A stretch of 64,000 nt of DNA from Combretum micranthum (GCA_024138025.1 JAMXBD010002732.1:103677-167676); one strand, 5' to 3'; counted from the stretch's first letter, positions 1 through 13,128 are shown. The notes: generated by a model from the sequence alone, not told the origin. Program-made: numbers and translations.

Positions 1-549
1 CATCATGAGCAATCTTTAGGGCAGCTGATAAAGATGCTTCAAGGTCATGCTCTTCATGTGACGTCATAGTTGTAGTAGCATTAGTCAGCTTAGAACAGTG
101 TAGGTTTAAAGGCATGACCATGTCTTCTAGAGTTGGTGATATCTCTCTCCATGCGGTGATGAATGCATGAGTTTGGATGCTCCATCGAGAAAGGATGGCA
201 TGCTATACTTTCATCTTACTCAAGCTTACACACGATAAGCGAGTTGATGTGATGATAGCGTTGTAGACTTTGGCTTGCTTCAGGAGTTGCACATATTTCG
301 AGTTGTCAACGATGTGATCTACCCAATTTTTCCATCCAGGTGGAGGTTCTTTGAGGAATGCAAAATACGTGCTAGAAAGAGGAAACTCCCTTCGTTCATT
401 TTTGAAACGTAACATTTAATCCCCCTAATGGTGCCTCTAGAATCGGTGAGCAACTTGAGTTTGATTAAACAGAATTCACCATCAATAGTGGGTATTGCAT
501 ATAACTTGGGCAAGAGGCTTTTGTTTTGCAAAGTGTCTACAGAAATGGT
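1..549 (-). pseudogene. Plant mobile domain (PMD)-like gene, broken fragment
   Basis: Minus-strand conceptual translation gives a plant-mobile-domain-like protein (aminotransferase-like PMD family, found in MAIN/MAIL genes and many transposon-captured copies). Visible pieces, reading from 549 downward: a segment with LLPKLYAIPTIDGEF, then after a frameshift EPPPGWKNWVDHIVDNS and LLKQAKVYNAIITS (the W..WV....Y..LL..A.+Y.AI..S pattern of PMD starts), then after another frameshift RWSIQTHAFITAWREISPT and LEDMVMPLNL, matching the R-W-x-x-x-T-x-x-F-x-x-x-W-x-E-x-x-x-T-L-E-D block. At least two frame changes mean no intact product is possible. The fragment runs off the window's left edge, so its 3' end is unseen. 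The family call rests on motif pattern alone. Whether it was a host gene or a transposon-borne copy cannot be told. Confidence 0.6.
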
Positions 550-554
550 GTCAT

Positions 555-2021
555 TGTTAGTGATTGTGCCTTAGGTCGTTATTGAATTGTATCATTGTAT
601 ATATATTATTGATACAGAGACATTTCTATTATATTGTTTGCATGTTTACTTTATAATAGGATCCATGAATAATTTAATTATTCTAAAAGTCCATAGATGC
701 TAATTATTATGGGAATGATAATGAATTAAATCTAGTATAAGTTTTTGTTTGATAATCATGAGATGTCTATTTGTATGGGGATACAAATCAAACTCATAAG
801 CATATATTAGAGGACTATGTGCTGGACTGACCCACTATGAGATCACTACATGGATTATTATCATAAGTGATCCTCACAATAACAACGTCAGCGTATCCTT
901 AAACTTGAAATCACCATATATTCCAACATAAGGAATATTATGATTAGAATCAATCAAACAATGTTTTTAACTGGATAATTATAAAGATTGAGATTGACCG
1001 TAAAGTGAATCATGTAGAAGAAATTGAGTGATTAAGATGAGATTTGTCCCTTTCGTTATGGGAGAGATATCTCAGGCCCTTCGATAAGTGAAACTGAGAA
1101 TGCGTGGCCGTGCTCAAATGAATTAATAGTGTGATCAATTTCATTTGTTTTGTCGGTTCACTTAGAGATAGAGATCAAGATTGAACGATATAAGGATGAA
1201 ACTATCCAGCCTTATGTTCAATTTAGATATTATGTGACAAAGGATAATAACATAAGTTATGGATCAGGTAAAAATCGGATCACTGATCTTCACTTAATTT
1301 AGGTAAACATAATATCTTGCTAGAGGCTGCGTTTTTTTTGTTGACAAAAATGGTTTTAGATTAATGGCCAACATTAAGTGAACCTACATGGTCACACATA
1401 AAAGAATGAACAAAAAGGATCATGACTAAATTTAAATAATTCCAGCAGAAATAATAAATTTTAATTATTATTAATCTTAATTTGTTAAGAATAATAAATA
1501 AATATAATTTGTTAAGAACAATAATGATTCCCAATTATACTAGGAATTCTTATGTTAATAATTAATTCATTCCTAATAAGATTAGGGGCACTAATGTCAT
1601 TATTTATAATGACATTATTATAAATAAGACATAAGACATTTCTTTTAGGGTGAACGACATGTGTTGTCGACATTAGACCTACAAAGAAATTCTATAAACC
1701 CTAAATGAGAGAAACATAAGAGTCGTGAGTAAAATTTTTCTGGTTAGATCTAGAAGTATTTTAGATAACTCTAACATGTAAAGGATCTTTTTGAAGGAGC
1801 GTTCATTCGTGTGGATATCATCGAAGGACTGCGAATTTGTGGTATCTATAGATCCGATTTGCCAATTGATTTCAAGCTTCAAGGTTAAGGTATTAATTAG
1901 AACGATTTACTTTATTTTGATCTAATCAAAACACGTGGATACTAGATTAGGGTTTTCTTTTGAATTCGACTGCAAAAAGATTTGATCTTTATAAATCCTA
2001 AAAACCTATGGAAACCCAACA
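555..2021 (+). mobile_element. Solo LTR (Ty1/copia-type), 1.47 kb, inserted in PMD relic
   Basis: The element begins TGTTAGTG and ends AACCCAACA, with the usual TG...CA termini, and is flanked by a perfect 5-bp duplication GTCAT (550-554 and 2022-2026). The plus orientation is favoured because the 3' third resembles a U5 region ending in the AACCCAACA typical of plant copia LTRs. No internal domains, PBS or polypurine tract are present, so it is a solo LTR. A 12-bp perfect inverted repeat with a 2-bp spacer lies at 1592-1617. Insertion falls inside the reading frame of the PMD relic. Confidence 0.8.
1592..1617. repeat. Perfect 12-bp inverted repeat inside solo LTR
   Basis: TAATGTCATTAT followed by TT and its exact reverse complement. 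It could form a cruciform or RNA hairpin, or be a paired transcription-factor site, as TGTCA/TGACA half-sites are common. Function not known. Confidence 0.7.
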
Positions 2022-2300
2022 GTCATTTACCCATTGGTTTTGAGGATGTTGTATTTGTAGTGGGTTACCATCTTGGTATACTAGCAAGTCCCTTTGCTTG
2101 ATGGCTTCAACTCTTGGTGCTTACCTAACTTTGGTCCCTTTCTTTCTGGAAGCTTCAAGCTTTTGAGCTTGATCATGCTTCATCTCCTTTTGCTTGGCTT
2201 CAACACTATTTGTCCCCTTTGGTTTGGTGATACCCATAATTTCCTGCGAAGCCAAGAGAATGGAATCTATAAGATAAATGCCTATGAAAGGCGTTATGCA
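2022..2300 (-). pseudogene. Upstream part of the same PMD-like relic
   Basis: Minus-strand frame with coding-like, Lys/Glu-rich sequence (EIMGITKPKGTNSVEAKQ, then HDQAQKLEASRKKGTKVR), one in-frame stop, then KQRDLLVYQDGNPLQIQHP up to the edge of the solo LTR at 2021. If the solo LTR and one copy of its 5-bp target duplication are removed, this frame runs without a shift into the PMD piece at 549, which argues that both belonged to one gene. A possible splice acceptor (TTCGCAG) lies near 2250. The AAG-rich stretch at 2308-2345 is simple sequence and not part of the coding signal. The function of this N-terminal region is unknown. Confidence 0.45.
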
Positions 2301-2359
2301 CACAAGTTTAAAAAAAAAAAGGAAAAGAAGAAGAAGAAGGAAAGACAAGGAGAATGAAA

Positions 2360-3479
2360 TTCACTAGTTTGATGCAAGGAATCTCTTTGATTGCATGCAA
2401 GTCTCAAACATTGGCTTCATGTTATGTGTGATAGTGTGGTCTTGGGATCAAGAGGATGGCACTGGTTGAGTTTTGTGTAATAGATGGGGAATGATAGATG
2501 ATGATCCTTGGCAAAAAGTTTCTATAGATGTGGTTCTTTGACCTCCTATGGTTATGTTAGATTTTACAGTGTCAAACTTGGCTTCTACAAGTACAGTGTA
2601 GCTTTTAACAATCATGTGGAGAAGATTATGACTTATCAGACTGGAAGAACCGATTTGAATATCATAAAAAAAAACATATATATAAATAATATGGACATAC
2701 AAGTATTGTCTTTGTGGCAAGAAGCATTGGTGGTCGAAAGGGTAAGATTGACACTATACGAATTCCCTTTCTACATTGTCTTGAACATTTTTATTATTTG
2801 TTGTAGTGGAGAAGAAAAAGAAAATCATCGATGAAATCAATATGGAAGCATGATAGTTTCAAAATTTAATGTTGTTTTCCCGATGCATGAAGTTGCTTAA
2901 GTTGGTGTATTTGGATGTTGGAATGATGGCCATGGAACTTAAGAATCGGAAAGTAATTTGTAAGGACATATGACATGGCTACATTTATAGAGGTCATTGG
3001 ATGCCTTTTCATTGTCTATCAATAATAGTCATGGTTGTCAAGGGAATAATTTTTTATGAAAGACATGTTGAAGTTTTTGTTTATGGGCAATAAGAAGTTG
3101 ACTTGGTATGAGAAATAATGTATATGGGTGGGAGATATTCTTCAAAGGTGCCACCCAAGCAAGTTCAAGATCATATAGAGAAACATAATGCAATACATAT
3201 GACTAGAGTGGTGCTATAAGTTTGTGTACTACAATTCAATTATATGCAATAGGGTGAGTCACAGACTTGACACTTACTTTTGCTCAGTAGCTCATCAATG
3301 ACAAGTGGAGTCTTCAACTCTATGAAAAACATTTGGTGGCATCATGCATCGAGTATTGATCAAATCATGCATAAACACAATCGGTGCCTAAAATACTTTA
3401 ACTCTCTCCAAAAAGTTAGGAGGCACAAAGTAGATATGCTAAAATATAAATATTATTATTTACTTATGCTTAACTTGCG
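2360..3479. other. No recognisable gene
   Basis: AT-rich sequence with short open frames on both strands (for example 2508-2834 plus and 2448-2720 minus). None has a recognisable domain, and no repeat structure was identified. Confidence 0.5.
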
Positions 3480-4030
3480 GATTGGGTGACAAGGCCTAGC
3501 AATTTTGGTTCAATTGTTAAAATGAATTGGGGAGATTTGGCTTGGTGGGCTCAAAATAAGGATTATTAAATCAGTCTGTCGCATGCAACCTCTCTCAAGT
3601 AGGCTCGTGGACACATGAGATAACTTTTGGCCTTGGCTCATGAGAAGCTCAATCTCATTTGTCAATCACTAAAATGATCTAATGGTTGATATCCATGTCA
3701 AGTGCCTATAAATACTTAGTTACTCCTCCTCATTTCTAACTTTTAGAGAGAGAAGAAAAACAACATTCTATAGAAGAGGCTCTATTCAGAAAGATCAAAC
3801 AAGGCTACTCAAGTGATTTTCATCACACATGCTCAAGAATTGTAAGATTGACATGTGAGGTTTACTCAAACTCCCTTACCTGTTACTTGTGCATTCATGA
3901 CACTAAGATTGTCTATTCCTCCTCCCCTTTCATTCTCTTTAAGCCATTCCATCATCTAATGCCATCTCCTTAGTAGTACTTCAAAGATATGTGCCAGGCA
4001 TGAGATCCACGTGATACGTGCATGACCACT
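3480..4030 (+). repeat. Dispersed repeat, copy 1 (LTR-like)
   Basis: Shares an ordered series of diverged blocks with 10000-10790: a block around GGCTTGGTGGGCTCA near 3540, a TATA-like CTATAAATACTT near 3710, a CTTGTGCA...TATTCCTCCTC block near 3885, and a GTGATACGTGCATGACCAC block near 4010. A promoter-like middle and ordered blocks suggest an old LTR fragment. No termini or target duplication could be set. Confidence 0.4.
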
Positions 4031-5106
4031 ACTTTAGAAAGAACCCTCCATCTACAAATAGTTCACAAATAAATGGAAGGGAATTGGCCTGTAGGTGGTT
4101 TAGTAACAAATAATGTGAAGCACAAACATATTTGTCCAATTAATTAGTGGCTTGAGCTCTTTTTAAAGCCATATATATAATAAAACAAAAGATTTTCTCG
4201 TTTTTTTAATATTGATTGCATACTTTGGGAAAACTAGTTTGATGATGTAAACAATGCTTTAAGTTTTGCTTTAGAGATAAAAAAAAAAGTCTATTTGTAA
4301 AAGTTCGAAATTTGCCATAAAAGAATTTTAGAGATATATTTTTTGCAACATAAGACAAGGATTTTCTCGTATTTTTTCATCATATATATTTTAGAGATAT
4401 ATTTTTTTCACCCTAGCTTATTTGGATCGTTGTTTTGGCACCGTACCATTAACATGCATATAATCAAGCAAGCACACACTTATATGCAAACCTATTACGA
4501 ATGTAATAGCCAATATTTTATTATCTTTCTTTTAAGTTAGACAAATAATATAGGGATAACTTAGTATTCTGCCATACGTAAATATAATAATATACATATA
4601 TACGATGTTGGGTTTTTCCTAACATCCGTGAGTTCAAAAGTCCAAGAGTCCATGTTTCTAATTTCCCTAAATCTACTTGTAAGTAGCTCTAGGTAGGATT
4701 CCATACAAGGACAATGTTACACAAGGATCATCGAGATGCCAAGTTAGCATCATCGATACTCTTAATACACTAACCATAGCCAAGCACATACAAAATATAA
4801 ACTTTATAGCTAGATATTCAATTAATCAGTTTTGAAACTCTAACTTAACAAGTACGATCAATAATAAGGTATTTACACACCTAGAACGTAGATTTGTTAT
4901 GAAACCTAGAACCTTCTAAGCTTAAATTACAAGGTAATTAAAGTATTTAGAATCATTTACTCTTTGAAATTCATCTATAGATTTGCGCCTACTCAAACAT
5001 TAAATGTACCCACATACATACTTAGTCCAAAGGTAAGATATTAATTTAGAAAAGAAATAAGAAAAAGGTAATTGATTAATAATTCCCAAATTTCAATATT
5101 TTAAGA
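4031..5106. other. AT-rich intergenic sequence, nothing recognised
   Basis: Low-complexity AT-rich DNA with a few short direct repeats (such as GATTTTCTCGT near 4190 and 4360). No coding signal or bounded mobile element was seen. Confidence 0.5.
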
Positions 5107-5400
5107 GATAATACAAAAAATGGTACTTAAATTTTCGTAAAAAGTTCAATTAGGTACCTAAAGTTTTTTTTAATAGTTTGGTATCTAAAGTAAGTTGTCA
5201 TGTACTTTTTTCCATCTGCAGTTTAGTTCTGAACAATTTGGTACATAAAGCAGCTTTTCACATACATGATTACTACATAAAGCAAGTTCAATCAGGTAGA
5301 GAATAATGTACTTGAAAACTAGCTTCGGATACCAAATTATTCAAAACCAAACTTCAAATACTTGATTAAACTAAAAGTTCAAGTACTATTTTGACACTAA
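5107..5400. mobile_element. MITE-like inverted-repeat element
   Basis: The left arm at 5120-5165 (TGGTACTTAAATTTT... AATTAGGTACCTAAAG) is an imperfect inverted copy of the right arm at 5350-5392 (CTTCAAATACTTGATTAAA...AAGTACTA). The arms enclose about 190 bp with no coding capacity. This fits a small non-autonomous DNA transposon. The target duplication is unresolved, so the superfamily is not assigned. Confidence 0.5.
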
Positions 5401-5691
5401 CCTATATTTTAAAGTAACTTCAAACCTTTATGGAAGGTATCAAACAAGTTTCAAGGGTTTATGAAAAAGAAAAGACAAGTTTTGAAAAAGCTGCCTTATA
5501 CACAAATGCCAGCACAATCTGTGTTAGAGCTCATGTACTTTTACATGAGTCTCAACATAATTCACATACTTGAGCACAAATCAAGATTTTTATAGTTTTC
5601 ATGTTATCATTTTTAACACGACACAAACATGACCCATATACTTACTCATGTTGAATATAGAAACAAAGATTACTCAATACAACGCTATGAT

Positions 5692-8600
5692 TGTCATGCC
5701 CCAAAGGGTACCCTAAACGTGATAGTTTGCCACACTTAATATTTAAACTTAAGTATGAAAACCTTAGCCACTCCATGAGTTTAAACACCGGGTGCAAGGC
5801 TCACGTTCAATATATAAGGAATCATACTTTGATTCGAAATAGCTTAAGGAGATATACATAGCAATGAGAAAGCAAATCGTAACAGTTATAGCTAGATTAA
5901 TCTATTACATGAGCTAAGGGGCATACCCCCATCAAAATATTAAAAGTTCTTAAGTCCTCAGAAGTCTCTTACAACAACCATTGTATATATCGATTTAGGA
6001 GATTCAACTAGAAGTCTATGCCTACATCTAGGTCCCAACTTCTTAAAAAAAAAATACTCCTTAAGTTCCAAAAGCTGTACTTGAGGAAAGTGGCTTCTCG
6101 GAGATAGCCATAAATATTCATACTACAACAGGAAACTATTGAGGTATAAGCTTACGAGCTTAGTGAGTTCCACTTCCAAAATTAAATACTCAAAAACCAA
6201 TATATAACAGGGAAGTTATATTAACAACCATATGAATACACAAACATGTGAGCATATAATACATAAGACCATCCGAAAGTCTTATGTTGAATGGATTTAT
6301 GCCCTCCATTCGGGGTTAGGTGTCTCAGGCCCATACGACCAACGATTTCAATTTTTCTCACTTTTTCTTTTGGTTGATACAGGTGCCCACCCACACACAT
6401 TTTCAATTAAGGCCCATAGGCCAACATTTAAATTTCCGACCGTTACGCTAACATTTGAGCTTACAGGCTCCTCATTGCCAGCTGTTATGCTTTCTTCCCA
6501 CAAAGGTATAATAACTTATGCAATGTGACTCACATATGGTATGCATGGTCGATTTGATTATAAGATCATGGCATATTAATTTAACAATTTATGGGTGATC
6601 ATAGATATTTCAGACATATCAATTCTATGCTAGGGCATACAAATATTTACAACAAGCTTATTTCAATATTCTTATCATGAATTCATCCATGTAGAAATCA
6701 TATACACACAGTTAAATTTTATCTTATCCTAATTCTAATGCCACTAACATTACAAACATAGGCACAAGCATATAATTTAAAGATAGTGAACTCACTTTGC
6801 GATGGCATGAAAATCCACTTAATCGTAATAGTCCTCAGGAAGGTCTAATCCGTCTCGCAAGTTTCCTAATCAAAAGAAATAACTCTAATGAGTATTTCTA
6901 TGAAGTTTGAATAAACTTATAATTTCTATTCTATCAAGTTCGTTAAAGTTTGTCAAAATTCGTCTAAGAGAAAATTCCAACTTAAAATGGCCATAACTTG
7001 GTCATTTTAACTCGGAATTTCGCATATTATATACCGATTTCTACCTATTTGACGAGAGCTATCCATTTCTAGAGTTATTTCCAAAAAAAAGAAGGTTGGT
7101 TGGTCCATGAACAGTAGGGTACAGAATACTATACGAATTTCTCATTCCACAATTTAACTCCTAATTTCAAATCAAACATCATACTAAAGCTTTGATAGAT
7201 ACTTAGCTATCATTATATCTTGTAAGACTCTATTATGTACATATATAACTCAATATCATGCATGATTCATGGGTGTTGGAAATTCTAATTTCTCATGTAC
7301 TTAGATAATATCAAATTGGATGTATAGGACATTACTTTCCTAACTTTGTTTCTATAAGTGCATTATATATATATGCAATACCTACAAGCTATTGTCATGA
7401 AGGTTATGAGATGAACTATCTATATGTATATTCTTAATAATTTTAGACCAATAATTCTTTTTGAAAAACTTTTGCTTTGTAAAACTTTTGAAATTCACTA
7501 GGCTTAGGAATATAGTTTTTTTTTCTTGTAAAATCACACTTGCTTTTATCAAAACTTTACCTTGATGACCTATTTAGCCAACACCTTCATTATTTTAATA
7601 AAAAGCTTCATTTTGGGGTTAGAAATTAGATGTTTAAATAGGTGGTTTTCTTAATTATGAATTTTACAAAATTTTAAAGGATGAAAACATTGTTTAATCT
7701 ATTCTTTGAAACTATTCCTTGTTTTAGGATTATACTTTAATAAACCTCTCTTATCCTTGTCAAAATTTGATCTTCATTATATGTATCCCCTAGGACTTCC
7801 ATTTTTCCATAAAAATCATCATTTTGGCATTTAGAAATAGGTTTTAAATAGTGGTCATTTTCAATTCCGAATTTTGAAAGTTGTATTTGAGATTGTTTTC
7901 TTTATAAAACTCATGTAGCCTTTCAAAAACCATTTCCTAATCAAATCTACTCCTTAAGGCTTCCATTTCTTTAATAAAAATCTTGTTTTAAAGTTGAAAA
8001 ATGGGTGTTTATACTTCAAGCTCCCCTTATTACGAGTTTAAAACTTATTATTGGGATTGAAACATAACTTTTATAAACTTTTCTTTGTTTTGAAAATATT
8101 CCTTAGTAGATCTAAGCTTTTCTCATCAAGATCACTCATTTATGAATCTATTCCTAATCCTTCACTTTAATGTAAAATACACATTTTGAAGTTGAAAAAT
8201 GGCTTTTCTAAATATGTTCGTTTTTTATCCGAATTTTCAAAATCATTTTTGTTGAAACTAAAGTAGATCTTGAGTTTTCTAATATTTTCCCACTCTCATC
8301 ATGCTATTACAAGTCATTTATATGCATACAAAAAAGTCTAAGACATTTATGAACTCAAAACAACTAGATCTAGTCTACTATACTAGTCATAAATGCATAA
8401 ACACTAATGGTTATATGACTATGATTAGATGATGAATATATGCACAAATCATTAAATAATAATAACATAACTTGATAATAGAACAAGATAATAGCAAAAT
8501 AACTCAAATAACAAGATTTATAACATTGTGATGGTAAGGAACTCATGTTCAAGTGTTTCCACATCCCTAGCTTGAAGCTCATGGGGATTTTTGAGTGGAA

Positions 8601-9528
8601 TCACACATGAGTAAACTTGTCATTACATTTTTATGGTAATAAGATATAGATCTATTACCTATTGGATGTGTGGAGTAAGAAACTTGAAAGAAAAACAAAA
8701 GTCTGTGTTGGTATAGAGGGAGGCTTACGGTTTCAAGAAGAGGAGAGGGAGTTTTGTAAAAATTTTTCTAAAGTGAAAAGGAAGAAAGAGAGAAAATGAA
8801 ATGAAGTTGGCATAGAGGGATATACATAGACAAATGGATAAGGGTTTGTTGTAATAAAAGAAATAAATAAAACAAATTGTAAGAAAGGGAAAGAGGGAGA
8901 GGGCGCCGGTTTCACAAGAGAGAGGGAGAGATAGAAGTGTGTTGTGTTGTGTAAGTTTCATAATTAAATAAGTAATTTAAGTAATAAAAGTTATATTGGA
9001 AAAGTAAATTGTAAAGAAAATGATGAAATAGTAGGAATAGGTTGTAAGGATGCAAGAAATAGGTTATGGGTAGTTGTACTTGATGAATAGTGTAGAAGAA
9101 TTCAAAAAGTAGATTAGACATTTAAAGTACCAGTTGTAATGAAAATACGATAAAAAGTTATAACTACAACTTTTATAACTCGAAAAATTATATAACTGAA
9201 ATATTTGGAAATCTCATGAAATTACGAGTCTAACGGTATTAATATCATATATTTAATATCTCGAGCCCCAGGATACACTTTTCAAAGTCTGTATCCGATT
9301 GGGTTCGAAATAGATCGAAAATTTGCTAATCTAATCTTTTTATGCATTCTAATGTTATTACGAACCAAAGTACACTTGACACTCATATTTCAACTTCATG
9401 GTTTAGAAACGCGGATTGCCGAATCTAACTACTAGGGTTCCTAGGAATTTGTTGACTTAAGGTCTCCAGTTGACTTTCTGGTTTAAAGGTTTGAACTTGA
9501 TTATTAACCTAAAAATTAGGGGCTTATA
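5692..9528 (-). mobile_element. Solo LTR of long-LTR Ty3/gypsy family (3.8 kb)
   Basis: In minus orientation the LTR ends in the family signature GGGTACCC...GGGGCATGACA (plus-strand TGTCATGCCCC at 5692) and starts near 9528. A perfect 5-bp duplication ATGAT flanks it (5687-5691 and 9529-9533). The family's conserved block, here as GGCCATAACTTGGTCATTTT, is at 6972-7036. The conserved edges of the variable cassette lie near 6301 and 6530. The terminal CA of the 5' end is mutated to TA (GGCTTATA). No internal region remains. Flanking DNA at 5629-5691 and 9551-9617 is itself similar, so the target carried a short local duplication. Confidence 0.8.
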
Positions 9529-9533
9529 ATGAT

Positions 9534-9999
9534 ATTCAACATGGAATGAGCATAACCTATGTACTCGATCATGTTAAATATAAAACCAAAAATAATGCAA
9601 AATAGTGCTATATGTGAACTCAATCATGATGAACAAGGAATGGTAAATTTTACAAAATACAAAAATTTTAATATTTTCCTTATTACAACCATCTAAAATT
9701 CCTCTTTTCAAATATATATGCCATGGTTAATGACTTTACAACTTAGTAGTATTATCAGTGATCTCTTACATGAGATGACCTAGTTTTGAATACCTCCTTC
9801 ATGTTGTAATGGTTAAGGGAAAAAAAAAACATGAATTTATAGAATTTATGATCTTTGTTAAAGAGCTATTAGCTGTAATTGATTTTTAATTTGTTATCAA
9901 CATTAGAGAACTTTGGTGCTATGCTTCAACATTGATTTTAAAAGGATATAGAATTTGTAGAAGGTAATTTTGGTAATTGGGTTTTTGGTCTAATTTAAT
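9534..9999. other. Intergenic, nothing recognised
   Basis: AT-rich, without coding signal. Its first 85 bp resemble the other flank of the preceding solo LTR (5629-5691). Confidence 0.5.
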
Positions 10000-10790
10000 G
10001 ACACGGGCTGGTCTTCTGAGCTAGTGATAAGGCTTAGATGACCAAGTCCAATAATGGATGTCATAGGGAGACTTGGCTTGGTAGGCTCAGAACAAAGACT
10101 GTCAGACCAGTTTATTCTACTTTCGATCTTATTCGATTTTCTCATCTACGAAAAGTATACTCCAAAAATATCTTCTAAGTTTAATTTGGGCTTTATTTGG
10201 CTAAAATAGGACTTAGTTGGAATAAAATGAACCTATTTCTATTTTATATCAAAGATGGGTTATTTTAATAAGAAAATGGTCTCTTTTTTATTATAAAAGC
10301 CCTCATTCTATTCCAGGCCCATATCCAAAGCCCATGTGCACATACATAAAAGAAGGAATGGATTCTGACCGTTGGATTCATGGAAGAGATCCAATGGTTG
10401 TAAGTAATGTTTCATCTCAACCATCCATCTAGAAGTCATCTAACGGCTACTACTAGCCTCTAACATCTATAAATAAGATGTTTCTTCGCTCATTTTGGAG
10501 GATTCTGCATATTGCTAAGATTAAGTGCAACGTAGATACTCTGCTGAAGCATCTCCAAGAAAGATCAAAGCTCCTATTCTCTCAAGAAGGAATCAAGAAT
10601 GATCAAGTCTATTTGATTTGATCTTCTGTAACACTTGTGCACTTAAGAAATCGGGTTTGTTTATTCCTCCTCTTATACCTCTCTCTATGATATCCTACAT
10701 GTGTCATCAGTTCAAGACTTCTCTCAGGTTGACTACCATGCTTATTGTACGTGATCGGCCAGTTGCAGTAACCTCACCATACAAAATTAT
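10000..10790 (+). repeat. Dispersed repeat, copy 2 (LTR-like, with TATA box)
   Basis: Longer copy of the repeat at 3480-4030. It holds a pair of CCGTTGGAT / ATCCAATGG motifs, a TATA box (CTATAAATAAG near 10470), and a 3' block (10660-10780, with TACCTCTCTCTATGATAT and GTACGTGATCGGCC) that also occurs alone at 37110-37225. The organisation resembles U3-TATA-U5 of a small LTR element, but TG...CA ends and target duplications were not found. Confidence 0.45.
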
Positions 10791-10799
10791 TATAATGAA

Positions 10800-13128
10800 T
10801 CCCTTGCCATTTAAGAAGTTATGAATTAACATAGTAATTTTAGTTTGGTTAGAGTTCTTTTGAAAAGTCCTTAGCCACATCCTTCAATAGATTAAACATG
10901 CTTGAAATGTGGAACTAAGTCTATGCTTTAATATTAAAGAGGGAAAGTAGGTGAGATGATTTCCCTCCCTTAAAATTATGTTCTTTATCACAATAAAATA
11001 AATGAAAATATTTTCTCTATAATTTATATAATTATAATCATATCAATACCATTGGTCATTCTCATTCTCTATGATTGCTTTTATTTTATTTTTCCATTGC
11101 TATGGTTGGTTCACTAATAAAATTTTAAGATATTTAATTATACCATAACTTCCAATTCTCTATAACTTCAATTTCATATGAACAAAAGGAAAAGAATTAT
11201 AAGCACTATTAAAAATGAAAATAATGAAATTAAGGAAATATTTTAAAAATATGAATTGTGATTCGATCTTACGAATTGTTCTTAATTAAATGATATATGT
11301 TAACAAATGATTTCTTTCATCTATCATTTCCTTCAGTTTATCAGAAATTGAAGTTACAATTATTTGTTACGAAATTTCTATTTCTGTCATCTATCGTGAC
11401 AAATAATTTGACATATACTTCTTTTTTTCACAAGTTTAATATTTTCTTTGGTTTGAAATGACAATTTCTCATTTTGTCACAATAAGAGTACTATTTATGA
11501 CAAAATTCTAATTGTAAAAAATAATTTTGTTACAATATAGCAAATTTCTCGTAATGACTATTATAAGGTATAAATTACTAAATTTTATACACGTAATCTA
11601 CCTTGTAGTATTTTGTATTTACCATGTACTATATAAAAAAATATGGAAAATTTTCTTTAATGGTACATAAATTTTGACAAAATATGCAATTAGTTACTTG
11701 ATTTTTGAAAAAAAAAAAATATATTACGGAAATATGAATTGTTATTCGATTTTATGAATTGGTGTTAGCTAGAGGATATGTGTTAACAAATGTTTTTTTT
11801 TTTTTCCTTTGCAATAGATGATTTTGTAAAATTATTATTAGACTATTAGCAAATCTAATTAAAGTTTAATAAAAAAAATTATAGAAAATTAAATAAAGAA
11901 AAAGCACTTGAAAATATGGAAAAAAAATACAAAATGGGTAAAAACACCCAGTTACTTGTCCAAATATTTGAATACTATTAGAAGGTCAATCACATTTGTC
12001 TTAGTATGCCGAGTTTGTGTCACCTACTACTTTATTGGACCATGCAATTAACCTTTATTAGTGGTTGTGGTCCTTCTCTTTTAAGTGAATGATCGCATGC
12101 CTTAAGACATCACATGAGTATTTCTCTTTAATTTCCTAATAATAATTTCCTTTCTTTCTTTTTTTCTTATTTTTTGTCATAAATATAGGCATTTTATAGT
12201 TGATTTTTTTTATACTAACTTTGCATGTTTATCTAATTAATAATATTAAAAAAAAACATTTTCAAAATAAGTTATTCAATAATCGATCATTTAATAATTT
12301 TCATTATCATGACAATAACAAAAAAAAATTAGTACGCTAAGTCATAAGATTGGAAATATTTATTAATAATTGATGTGATATGATGAATTATTTGTAATAT
12401 TGGTAATGGAATTATTATTTATGTTATAATACTAATAAAATAACAATATCGAATAACTCATTTAGTCAAATATAGTTTTAAGATAAATGAATTTAATGTT
12501 ACTCATTATTATGAAAAAGAAAGTTATAAAACCAAAATATCTTATTCCTCTCATTCACTAAAAGGGTTTTAAAGGTAACAAACTTAATTTTGTCATGATA
12601 TGATTTTATCATAATAAAATAATAATTATAAAAATATATAAATATATAATAAAAAATATAATTTTTCACTATTGTTAAAATAACATTACCTCTAATAACA
12701 ATTTTATTTTGTAACAATAAATAGTATTTATTATTACAAAATTACTTGTAAAAATATCATATATAATTATATGTAGTAATAGTAAAAATTAGTGAGGAAT
12801 TTTTCTATCACAACATATTATTTATATTGGAGCAAAAAATATGGTGAAAAAAATTATGACAAAATCTTTTTTGTCACTAAATTTCTATTTCTTTCATCTA
12901 TCGTGACAAATAATTTGACATATACTTCTTTTTGTCACAAGTATAACATTTCCTTTGGTTTGAAATGACAATTTCTCATTTTGTCACAATAAGAGTACTA
13001 TTTGTGATAAAATTCTAATTGTAAAAAATAATTTTGTCACAATATAGCAATTTTTTTGTAATGACTATTGTAAGGTATAAATTACTAAATTTTATATACG
13101 TAATCCACCTTGTAGTATTTGTATTTAC
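10800..13128. repeat. AT-rich block with a local direct duplication
   Basis: About 340 bp at 11375-11716 recur at 12880-13133 and continue, after the solo LTR, at 17384-17475. Both copies carry paired GTGACAAA/TTTGTCAC motifs (ATCTATCGTGACAAATAAT, CATTTTGTCACAATAAGAG). A shorter block (ATATGAATTGTxATTCGAT) recurs at 11250 and 11735. The repeated GTGACAAA motifs hint at degenerate subterminal repeats of a DNA transposon, but no ends are visible. No coding signal. Confidence 0.55.

Noticed and set aside
2094..2357. 87-codon plus-strand frame ending in a Lys-rich run
   Set aside because: The coding-like signal is on the opposite strand; the Lys tail is translation of an A/AAG simple repeat.
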